Assembly (NCBI GenBank): GCA_039707655.1
Contig: CM077665.1
Span: 81,159,954 to 81,223,953, forward strand
Direction: 5' to 3'
Origin: Elymus sibiricus
Lineage: Eukaryota; Streptophyta; Magnoliopsida; Poales; Poaceae
Length of the DNA: 64,000 nucleotides
Each line of letters begins with the position of its first letter. Position 1 is the stretch's first letter. A program made the translations under genes and the position numbers. This document shows, piece by piece, positions 54,601-64,000 of the stretch. The notes below the pieces were generated by a model. That model did not search any database, had not been told where the DNA came from, and was given only the letters and a program-made list of their open reading frames with translations.

Positions 54601-56034
54601 TTTTTGTTTCTTGAAAACATATAATAGAGCAACCACTTTATTCTATTTTGTTGCTCATATGCAACCATTTGTTAGGAGAGATGAGACCCCTAATGTTCCA
54701 GTTTAAAACTTTCCAGGACTGTCTTGACATTTGGGAAACCAGAATAATTTAACACCAGACTAGGCAATCCAAGATTGCAGGTATAGACCAGAATAAGTGG
54801 GAAATATGTTACATGGCCTGGAAGAGACTAGGCAGCAGGTAAAACCAACAATTTATGAGACCTGGAATGGACCAGGCGAAGATACCAAAAGCATTCATCC
54901 TTCAACAGATAAGGGGCCTGAGATGGACCATGCCAAATAATCAACGTCCCAGTCAAATATGAAGGCCATGGAGCCATATGAAGCACACATAGATATAAGC
55001 ATCATCATTAATAATATATAAGTAGCAGAATCAGGCACCTTGTTTTACTAGGGAAATTAAAACAAACTGAGAGATAGGACATAGCAAAAGCTTATGTAGA
55101 AGAAGGTGCTGCATCAGAGGGGCTATGTTGCAAAGCCCACTACTTCTTGGGCTTCTTGTTCTTGGTTGCTGCATCATCATTCTTGGGATTTTTCTTATTT
55201 TTCTTGGGGCTGTCCACATCCTGCACACCAAATTTCTCATACAGATTTTTTACCACTTTCTTTTTGATTGGGGGAGCATTGGCTGAGCAGGCAAGGCGGT
55301 TTCTATCAAAGCATGTCTTCCCTCTGTAGCACTTTTGCAGATGTTTCAGTCTTGCACCCCTTCTTACTTCAGTAATGACCATAGGAGTCTTACTCTTTCT
55401 GTTTCTATGGAGAGCAGAGGTGCTATGAGAGCCAAGGATGGCCAAAGGAGCCTTATAGCTAGCTTGTGGTGTATAGAATCCTTTGGAGACAGCCTGACTA
55501 GCAGCTGAGAGAAAACATGTTGGAGGGGCCTTGCTTGGACATTATTTGGGAATAACAAATTTCCTGAAGTGACTCTCCTGACAGCCCTCCAGCAATATAT
55601 TCCAAAGGTTTGACTGCAGGAGGGATTTGGCCCAGTCAAAATCAGCAGGAGTAAGCAATTTGTTAATAAAGATCCATCCAAGAGGCAGGCACAACAATTG
55701 CTTTTTCAGACTGAGTGGAAGGGCAAAAGAGAGCTTTCCATGTCATGTCCCCTTCTTGAGAGATTAGCACACTTAAAGCATTAGTAGGGTTTACAGGATG
55801 TCCCACTTCCTTGTATTTCTGGCTGCAATGACCCAGCTGACCTTGTTCATCAGCAGAATTCACCACCAGGAGAGACTGATTGGCTCCATCCAAATCCAAA
55901 ACAGGCACTGCCTGAGTACAACTTCTCTGCTATGCTTGAAAAGGTGGAACCATCTGGGGAGCACATATGGGTAGGGAGTGGAGATCAACTTCAGGTTGTA
56001 ACAGCACCATACCAAGCTGGATCTGATGGAAGCT
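54601..56034 (-). other. LINE inter-ORF region with ORF1 3' remnants
   Basis: 55140-55445 encodes a Lys-rich tail (SPKKNKKNPKNDDAATKNKK). 55663-55908 encodes a further piece of the same kind. These appear to continue the ORF1 protein in shifted frames up to a stop at 55140. 54601-55030 is non-coding. Confidence 0.55.
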
Positions 56035-59000
56035 CTAGCTGTGGGGGACCTCTGCAGCAACAACTTCAACTTGTGGAATAAGATTATTTGGAGCCACATC
56101 CATGTTCAGTTCAATAGGTCCAACATTATTAGCAGAGTCCTGTGATGAATTGTCAGCTTCAGAACTGAAGGTAACAGTCAGTTCACTATCAGTGTCTTCC
56201 ACTGGTAGATTCAGGTCCAAATTTGCATGATCAATGACCATGTTATGATTCTGAATAACAGGATTCGTCAGTTCCTGCAACTCTGCAAATTCTGCATCAT
56301 TCAGTTGGCCCTATATGTCATTTAACTCAATAAAATCTTCCTGTGTAGCCAGGTGATGGTTTGCAGGTGCACGAAAAATATGTTGCAAGTTCTGCCCAAA
56401 TTGATTATGAGGAGCAAGCATGTGGACCTATTCATTGTGAGCTACTTGAGGTGGATTTGGCTGAATCTGTTCTTCCCAGGCTGGCCAAATATCTAAGGCA
56501 TGAGGTGCCACTGGGGCATGTTGGACCAGTGGTAGGGGGTGCAGATTTCCACCATTGGGAGGTATTTCATCTTCATCTGCTGGTAGGCCCCCTAACATGT
56601 GGTGATCAAGTATAACAATTGGAACTATCCAAGATTCGACTGAATGCTTGTTGCCAGCAGATACAATAAAACTATGAGGGATTAGAGCAAGATTAGCAAC
56701 AAGAACTTTAATAACTACCCTAGAGTAGTCACTTGCCATTTTGTCCCACATGACCACGTGCACAAAATCTTCTGCTGCCCCATGAATATGCTCAAGTTCC
56801 CACAAATCAACAGGAAAGGCAAGCAAGGCTAACCAACACTCCTGATTGTACTGAAAGAATCTATGGTTTATACCTTCATTGTGTTTGGCAAAGCTGGTTT
56901 GGTGATTCTGAAAGTTGTGGGGGTTGTGGTTGACTAACCAGTCTCTGTCAGCAACCGTATCCAGCTGCACATAGGCATGACCCAAGGGACACTTCTGGGC
57001 CATCTCCATGGAAAAGTGCAAGTGACCCTCGATGAAAGAATGCAGGAACTGTCTGACCCGACTGAAGGGATCTTGAGCATGCGGGGCAGGCACGATCGTA
57101 GCAATGGCGACATCCTCATGCTTTGCTGGTACTGCCGTGCTGACATGGTACCTGCAAATGGCCAAGCGTCCAGGCACGTCAAGCGCGTGGTAGCGTCCCG
57201 GAAGGAAGGGCTCCGGGTCAAGCAGGAACGCCGCCATGAGAGGGTTTGCAGGTGGAGCAGGGGGAAGCGTCTCTGCCGCTTCTAAGGTCGAGCGGAGAAG
57301 AAGGCGAACCCGCGGGGGTGTCTAGCTTCTTTCTAGAGCCTTAAAGAAAAATAACCCCCTTTTGTGAGTTGTCCCGTCAGTCACATTGGCAGGGCAATTA
57401 AAATCCGGCTGTAAAACAAGCAAGTAATCATGTGTCTGAGAGGTATTGATCTTTGTGCCCTTACAAGGAGATTCAGGCAGTCGATTGAGAACTATATTTA
57501 CCAATTCGGGGAGCACATTGGGCTTTGCACCCAGCCTTAAATTGAGGTCGGTATTGCTATCCAGATATTGGTGTTGGGTCTTTCCTTGTACATTGGCTTG
57601 TACCTGGTGAACTTTAGGTAACCATTTGACAAAACTTTTAGGCTTAAAGGAGGACGATTGCTTACCAAAATCATGCGGAAAGAATTCGCAATCTCTGCTA
57701 ATATGGCCCGGCCTCAAACACTTGTGGCAGCAAATCCTATTAGTGCATTTGTTGCGTGCATGACCATATCGGAGGCAACGTGGACATCTTGGGAGCGTAT
57801 GTGATTGATGTACATGCACAGGCCATTCCGGACGATCAAAAACAGAGGTGTTGCTCTGCTGCGTAAACTCTAACCTGTTAAAAACAGAAGTCCATGGTCG
57901 TTCCTCGCTAGCAGCAATCTCCATATTGTAGTGTAGCTCATTCTCTGTTTTGCTGTCCAATCCCTTTTCTGTCCAAAGAGAGCTAGTATGAAGGCTAGTC
58001 TTGAGACGGTCAAAAACAGAGGAAGACGGTACAACTGACGCAGGGCCAGACAGAAGTTCAGTAATAGAGGCAGAGGGCAGACGTGCATCTATTAGAAATT
58101 TTGGGTCCTGAAGTTCCTCGAAACCAAACTTATCCAAGGCAAAGCGTTTGTACTTGATTCTGAAATATTCCTGAATAGCATAAAAGTCCTTCTGCTTGAT
58201 AAAAAGACCTTGTAGATCACTGCATTCAGAAGCCGATAACTTGTGCAAAAAAATAGGTTGATAACCATTATGGTAGTCCAAAGAAGATTTGTGTGGCAGA
58301 ACTTTGGCTTTATGACCAAGTGTCGTGAGGTTTGCACCAGAAAGTCCATGCTTAGTACCTCCCTGCTTAGTGACTTGAGCACAGGATTTGCTCGGCTTCT
58401 TTGGGGAAACAACAGACCGGGACTGTGCTTCTTCAGTCTCCCAAGCTCTGAATTCTTTTATAAAATTGGGGCCTCCGCGTCCCCAAAGATTGAAGACCAC
58501 AGCATAGTTAGGGCATTCGAAACTTTTCAACAAATTGACAAAGAAACCCACTTTTTGTGAAAACAGAGAAAACCGAAAGAAGTTGTCTCTTAAGAATTGC
58601 ACTTGAAAGTCTGAAGCAATACCACCCAGGCATGCATTCAAATATTGACTGACAGTGTTGCAGTTCAGCCTGTGTTTATGGCGCTTGAACGAGGCAACCA
58701 TGAAAAATTCCTTGGCTCCATTCTGCAAGGAGAAGGCAACCGACGAATTGAATCTTTGCCAAACAGCATGTTGAATGTCCATACCTGGGCGTAGGTCAAG
58801 CAGAATAGAATCCTGATCATCAACTTTTACGGAAGCCTTCTTTGGTGCAGAAATCTTGGCCGACGGAGCCGTTGAGTTCGGGGTCGACTTGCAATCCAGG
58901 CGGCCCCCAACGATGGCGTCATAGCATGGAAATGAGATGACATGATCTCCAATACACACCGATTCATCCTCCCGGAGAAGACGAGCATTAATGACAATTC

Positions 59001-59169
59001 CATCCTCATCGGAGAGAGCCAAACGACCCGAGGGCGAAAGCGACATCGATCCAAGATGAGTCGGAATCTGGGGCGACCGAAGATTCGCCTGAAAACTAGC
59101 CGCCCAGCGAGCGAGGAGTTGATCATTTAGAAGATCCTCGCGCGCCGCAGCGCGATCAACTTTGGTCAT
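56035..59169 (-). pseudogene. LINE ORF1 (gag-like, CCHC), three in-frame TAG stops
   Basis: The frame starts at MTKVDRAAAREDLL (59167-59169). Residues 1-615 end at TAG 57322-57324. They include a region resembling the plant LINE ORF1 domain (FRFSLFSQKVGFFVNLLKSF) and two CCHC knuckles, CPRCLRYGHARNKC and CHKCLRPGHISRDC (near 57690-57780). The same frame continues open from MAAFLLDPEPFLPGRYHAL to TAG 56428-56430, a segment like a domain I recall from wheat LINE proteins (DUF7597-like, unverified). It then runs past a third TAG at 56311-56313 to a stop at 56035. The role would be RNA binding and particle assembly. Only TAG codons break 3.1 kb of frame, so it may be one long ORF1 that has decayed by C-to-T change. 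Confidence 0.75.
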
Positions 59170-59394
59170 GGCGAAGGGGTCAGAGGGAGGAAGGCGAAGC
59201 TTACCTAGACGAAGAGATCAGCCGGCCACGATGGCCGGCGGCAACCGAGAGACCGCCACCCTACGGTATCGCCATCGCCCGATCCGCAATTTCCGGTTCC
59301 TCCTTCCCATACTTATAAGTTCGCTTCGGGATTATTTGCAAAGTGAATTAATAGTTACTCTTTCCATTCATAGATATAAGATATTTGCAATATT

Positions 59395-60850
59395 TCAATC
59401 CTCTATAACACTAAGCTTCCTAGTTTTAAGGAGTCCACATTTAATTAAGGTCTCCAATTCAGATTGGGTCATCTGATTTTAACCGGGTCAACAATTTCTT
59501 AAGGGCATCAATAGGCGCCGGTCGACCGGCCCAATTTGGACCGGTCGCCACGCAGCTGAACGATCCGCTCATTAACTGTCGTTCGAATCGTTGTATTAGT
59601 TCTTCGTCCATCTCTCACGTGTACACGAGGGACAAAAAGGAAAAAGTAAACTAACCAACACGTCGCCTCGCACATCTCGCGCGAGTGGAATAACGGCCGC
59701 TGGCGTCCGCGGCGACCGCCGATCCCGTCGCAGCACCGCTCAAAGAAAAGAAAAACATCCACATGATTGTTGTCGTGCCATCTCTATTTGACGCTTCCTC
59801 CTCGGAGGTTGCAGCGTCGCCGGCTAGTCGCGGCCTTCAACTCCGGTCGTCGCCGTTTGCAGTATCCATCTACTTCCGGTTCCAGCTCCCGCCACGGATG
59901 GTTCCAGCAAGCCGTGGTGCCGGTCGTAGCACGCCACACCAATGGTTCCCAGCATCTGGCCTTCGACCTCCGACGAATATGCCGCCCGTGGCTGTCCTAG
60001 TCGGTTGCATCTAATCGTTGTGCCGGTTGTACCGCTGCTTATACTGGTTCCGGCAAAACAACTTGTCACAGCAAAATCGCTGCACTGGGTTGCATGAACG
60101 ACGGCCACCAATCATCACCATTAAACCGACGTAGCAAAACAACTCACTGGTTGTAGCAAATGATAACAACGGTTGCAGCAAAAATCGCCATCGCCGTCGT
60201 CCAGGGTTGCAACTCTGCCATGAATTTATGTAGCAAAATTCATGATCGGTTGTAGCAAAATCCGACAACTGTTGCAACAAAAATCGTTGTCCCCGCCGTC
60301 GCGTCGTAGCTCCACCATGAATCGATGCAGCAAAAATTGTCGCCGGTTCCAGCACGCCGCGACGTTGGTTCTAGCACGCAATCACCATGGTCGCATCATG
60401 CAGCACCCCCGCCGGCCCTCGAGCTCACATCGCCATGATGGTGTGGGCATGGACATGGTCCCCACGGTCACAACACAGCTGACAAAACGGATGCAGCTTC
60501 ATCGGGATGTTGTTGCAGCTCTTTTCCCAACCCACCTGGGAGCTTCAGCGAGCTGTTGGAAGATAGAGCTCATGCGAAGAAGAAAATAAGAGGAAGGCTG
60601 AACGAGCGGCCGTGGTGGGCCAAGGGGACGTGATGGGCCAAGAAAGGGAAAACCACCAATGCAAACGTGCGTGGATTAGGAGATGCTGAGCGGTGGATTG
60701 CTACACGATCGAGCGGTGCGTGCGCGACCGGCCGAGATTCAATTCTTTTATACTATACAGCATGCTTCCTAATTTTTAAGGCCTCACAATTAATTGAGGT
60801 CCTCAATTTAGAATCCGGCCAACCTGATTTCACTAAAACTGTTAGAGGAA
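59395..60850. repeat. Diverged direct repeats flanking a 1.3-kb insert
   Basis: GCTTCCTAGTTTTAAGG... at 59413-59480 and GCTTCCTAATTTTTAAGG... at 60765-60840 are similar, direct and about 70-90 bp. The insert (about 59510-60745) starts with GGCGCCGGTCGACCGG and ends with a loosely inverted CGACCGGCC region. It contains many TTG(T/C)AGCAAAA phrases (60030-60390). It resembles a degenerate DNA transposon. No transposase is seen. Confidence 0.4.
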
Positions 60851-61016
60851 AATAAAATCGTGGGGCAACAGTCTATAAGAATGAATCTAAGGAAAAATAA
60901 AATAAACAATGCTCTTTTAAACAATTAAAAAAGTTGGCACCCAAGATGCCATCTTTTCCTAGGATTTTGGCTTCGTAGTAAAATTGGAGTGGAAGGACAG
61001 TCACTTACTATCACTG

Positions 61017-61190
61017 AGAGCAATGCCAATAAGTAAAATTAATTATTACATAATATGAATATAGATCAGATCAAACTAAGTTGGTATTTATTAGGCCCAT
61101 ATTTTTAACACTAAGAGCAATGCCAATATGTAAAATTGATTATCACATAATATGAATATTGATCAGATCAAACTAAACTGGTATTTATTC
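61017..61190. repeat. Tandem duplication, ~97-bp period
   Basis: AGAGCAATGCCAATA(A/T)GTAA at 61017 and 61114 starts two copies of about 76 bp separated by a short spacer, about 90 percent alike. They have no coding role. Confidence 0.85.
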
Positions 61191-61414
61191 GGGGGGTTTT
61201 ACCTCTGTGTTTTTAAGTAATCCATTAGATGTGTGTGTGTTTCACTTTAGGTAATTATCTATAGATCAGATCCATTAGATCCGGTCACGCCCGCGCCCGC
61301 GCCCCGCACGCCCGCGCCCTGCATGCCCGTGCGCACGGCTGCCGCGGCCGATGGTCTGCACGGCTGCGCCCTCGCCCATCGCCGCGCGGCTGCCAGCTCC
61401 TCCGGTGTAGAGCA

Positions 61415-61443
61415 AGAGAGAGAGAGGGAGAGAGAGAGAGAGC
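61415..61443. repeat. GA microsatellite
   Basis: An imperfect (GA)n tract with one GGG interruption. Confidence 0.9.
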
Positions 61444-61504
61444 ATAGAGGAAAAAGGCTTGAGTGGCTGCATGTGGGGTCAAGTGGAGGTGCCTGGGTGT
61501 GACC

Positions 61505-61678
61505 GGGCAGCCTCATATTGCCCCCAGATTTGAGACGGGTTTGAGGCGCGCCTGTCAGTCCGGGCGTTTAAGGAGGTAGTGGGGGGTCAAGTTGGCTCAA
61601 CTTTTTTTGACCGGACACTGACTGGAAGGGCATTTCGGACGTTTGAGGAGCATATAGGGGGTCCGGCTGTAGATGCTC
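61505..61678. mobile_element. Partial copy of the 24-kb MITE family (copy C)
   Basis: The right end at 61613-61678 matches copy A (24517-24583) closely, including GGAGCATATAGGGGGTCCGG and the GTAGATGCTC terminus followed by TAA. The left part is diverged and the left terminus is not found. Confidence 0.7.
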
Positions 61679-61679
61679 T

Positions 61680-63090
61680 AATGTCTCTAATGTGTGCTCG
61701 TGGAATAGTGCAGTGCCATTTTGTCTCGTATGACAAAATCTCTACTCCTAAAGGGGCACTTGGTAGCTTCTTGTCTTGGTTTTTTTTTGTCATCCCTCCC
61801 ATCTCCATCTGGGTTTTTTTCGTCATCCCTCCCACCAACTAAAAAACCAGGGTGTACGCACGTAATCCCTCGCACTCCCAGCAAAAAACCGGACGAAAGG
61901 GGCTCCCACGTACGGAACGAAGAAAAAAACAGACGAAAATAGATCGATCGAGGCTCCCACGTCCGTCGTGAATAAAAATCGGGCGAAAAAAAACCCGATC
62001 TGGGAACCCACACCTGACGCTCCAGCCAATCGCCATTCCATCGCTGCTTACGCGAACCCCAGATCGCCTCCATCGCCGCCATCGCCAATCGCCTCCATCA
62101 CGAACCCCGGATCGCCTCCATCCCGGAGGCCTTCGCCGCCATCGCCGCCGTCCATTCGCCGTCATCCAGAATCCCGCCTAGAGGAGCCGCCGCCGCCTTC
62201 AGTGTTGATCTCCAGGTCGCCGAGGACCACGACCCTCGATCTATTCGAGGCGACGACCGGAACCTAGCCCCAGCCGCCATCGCCCATCGCGTAGCCCTCT
62301 TGCTCCGCCACCAAATCCGAGATCGCAGCCGCCGCATCCATTGCAGACCTCCAGGTCACCGTAGGACCACGTCACCCCCACCTGCACGGAACCCCAGGGC
62401 AGGGTGCTAGGAACCACGCTGCAGGGAGGGCAGCGAGGGGCCGCGCAACGAGGCCCTGCCGCCCTGCCGGCCGTGCTGTACTCCAGGAACGGGGCGGGCG
62501 CACGGTGAGGGGCCGCGGTGCGCGCGAGGGTCGCCGAGGCCTCCACGCTCGTGGCCACGGCCGAGGGCCACGGTAGGCAGGAGCCCCCACCCCGCCCGCT
62601 GTCGAGATCCCCGTCGCCTGCTGCCAGGTGAGGTTGTTTTTCGCTTGCTCTTCGCTGTCGAGATCCTTGGCCTCTTGATCACCGGGTCGCACCTTCTTTG
62701 ACTGTATCAACCATGTCAGTGCGCCATGGATCTCCTCCAACACGAAGTCTCTGGATGATCACACGTGCTTCTGTTCTGGCGGTCGGGCTAGCAGGTTGTG
62801 ATCTACTCCTTTGTCAGGCTCAGTTACCCAATAGTTGGTCAACGATGATTGATCGATCTAAGCAGGCTGCACCAAGGTATGTGCTCTTTTAATTCTTTTT
62901 TAGATCCATTTTTTCACACGGGTCTCAATAAAAAGTGGGGATCAACAAATTAACCGCTTCGAAGTACTGAGTATATGTATTCTTTCTTATGCATCACGGT
63001 AGGAAACATGGTTTTGTTGTCAAATCTTGCAGCACAGGGGATTTTTGGTGTCAACCCATCAGCCAATGCCCTCATTATCTGCATCGGGTG
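61680..63090. other. GC-rich region, no recognised gene; possible spliced exon
   Basis: 61700-62000 has repeated GTCATCCCTCCCA phrases. 62000-62640 is GC-rich with overlapping frames. Around 62712-62875 a frame (MSVRHGSPPTRS) ends at a good donor (CACCAAG/GTATGTG), so an exon or leader on the + strand is possible. No product is recognisable. Confidence 0.3.
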
Positions 63091-63099
63091 TGCTTACAC

Positions 63100-63165
63100 C
63101 TTTTTTTTGGACGAAGGCAGTATCGCTTCTTCATATATTAAGAGAAGATTTACAAAATTTGGAGA
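63100..63165 (-). mobile_element. Ultra-short LINE tail insertion with target duplication
   Basis: TGCTTACAC at 63091-63099 and 63166-63174 flanks 66 bp. The insert begins with a T-run and then GGACGAAGGCAGTATCGCTT. Read leftward this is a LINE 3' end with a poly(A) tail. It is a heavily 5'-truncated retrotransposition event. Confidence 0.75.
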
Positions 63166-63174
63166 TGCTTACAC

Positions 63175-64000
63175 TTGATCTATGCATGCATCTTTGCCTG
63201 AATAACTGTGAGCTTGTGACCTTCACATTTGGTATCTTTTCTGATATATTTTTTGTGTTTTCTAGGTCAAGTAGTTCCTGTGAAATGGTTTTGAGAATGG
63301 GGTGGTTCACCGAGGTAATTAGCGGTAGCACCTCATGCTGACATGGAGTGTACGAGGTATGTATTTTTAGCTTGTTAATGAGGATGAATTGGAATACATC
63401 CGAAATATTCTCTGCATGACTGGTCAGGGAGAAACCACCACCTCCACTTAATCCAATTTATCTATGTTCAGTTCCTTAGATTGCCTACATGTATCCGGAT
63501 ATTCCATGTATTATTTGACTGGAAAATGTGCATTGTTAATTTCTTCAGAGAACAAGTGAACATGTAGGTTGTATCCCTCTTAGTTTGTTAACAATCTGTT
63601 CACGGAGTCACTCCTCCATCATCACACCAGACACATAGATTAAGGTCAAGAATTTGTCATCTAGGCTTGGTTGTCCCTTCTTAATTATGATGAATTTGCT
63701 TTCTTCTGTCAGCATTTTAGAAATATAAATTTGCTCGGTCGATTCCTTATCCCGTTACCCACATGTACGTATAGGTTGCGGAGGATGGTTCACTATTCCA
63801 AAGATAGGTTAGTAAGATATCTAACATTTTATATGAGGTCGTATGGTTACACTTTACTGGCAGTGCATTTTCGCCCTTAATATTGTTGTATCCTCTCTGA
63901 AATTCTGATTAAGACTAATGATCTGTTCACACAAGTCTTAAGAATGGAGTGTTAAATTTATTTGTAAGAAAGATTCTAGAGTAATAGACTTACTTGGTAG
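63175..64000. other. Intergenic, nothing recognised
   Basis: AT-rich sequence without conserved frames, inverted repeats or element termini that I can identify. Confidence 0.5.

Larger units (their letters stand above)
50969..59322 (-). mobile_element. Full-length LINE, 8.35 kb, with target duplication
   Basis: GCTTCGGGATT occurs at 50958-50968 and 59323-59333, an 11-bp target duplication. A short T-run at 50969-50973 marks the poly(A) end. Reading leftward the element has a CCHC gag-like ORF1, a further conserved ORF1 extension, an endonuclease, RT and a zinc-binding C-terminal domain. It is complete in layout, though decayed by stops and frameshifts. Confidence 0.88.

Overview
The window looks like transposon-rich intergenic DNA from a large grass genome, most likely Triticeae (wheat/Aegilops type). 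The evidence is an Au-type SINE, Stowaway MITEs, CACTA elements with GGTCCCGGTT-type subterminal palindromes, several decayed L1-like LINEs, a MuDR-like element and a gypsy element with 4-kb LTRs. I see no rRNA or tRNA gene, no CRISPR array and no intact conserved host housekeeping gene. Almost all recognisable coding sequence belongs to mobile elements. The exceptions are a broken ABCG-transporter gene fragment (15.1-16.9 kb) and two genes of unknown role carried inside the MuDR-like element. All boundaries and counts were read by eye.

Layout. 1-2.3 kb: 3' part of a decayed LINE (+). 2.86-3.17 kb: a MITE. 3,257-13,627: a 10.4-kb CACTA element with CACTA/TAGTG ends and a 3-bp GTA duplication. 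Both its genes read leftward: a TNP2-type transposase with one frameshift and one stop, and a second gene ending in a Ulp1-like cysteine protease domain with one stop. Between the two genes lies an internal copy of the subterminal-repeat/TATA arrangement. Next to it is a USE+TATA snRNA-type promoter facing a foldable ~150-nt sequence that ends in T7. 13.6-14.8 kb: a MITE and a non-autonomous element with a LINE-like tail. 15.1-16.9 kb: ABCG pseudogene (-). 17.6-20.7 kb: LINE (-). 20.7-24 kb: no recognisable genes. 24.1-26.1 kb: two copies of one MITE in inverted orientation. 26.5-29.0 kb: a LINE (+) split by a second LINE (-), with a target duplication.

29.3-30.9 kb: a non-autonomous element with ~110-bp terminal inverted repeats. 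31.2-31.4 kb: Au SINE. 32.0-32.2 kb: two Stowaways sharing a TA. 32,386-50,788: a MuDR-like (MULE) element with ~150-bp inverted repeats and a 9-bp TATTATTTA duplication, inserted into a Stowaway. Its transposase reads leftward from the right end. A convergent intact 141-codon gene starts near the left end, in the position of mudrB in maize MuDR. A degraded GRF-zinc-finger/membrane-anchor gene lies between them. The transposase is split by a young gypsy retrotransposon (38,020-48,821; near-identical 4,068-bp LTRs, GCCCT duplication) that has lost gag, protease and most of RT.

50,969-59,322: an 8.35-kb full-length LINE (-) bounded by an 11-bp duplication. Its ORF1 frame is interrupted by three in-frame TAG codons, and its endonuclease and RT motifs are visible. 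59.4-64 kb: degenerate repeats, a partial copy of the 24-kb MITE, GC-rich sequence without a recognised gene, and a 66-bp LINE tail insertion. The order of insertion is clear around 32-51 kb: Stowaway, then MULE, then gypsy element.
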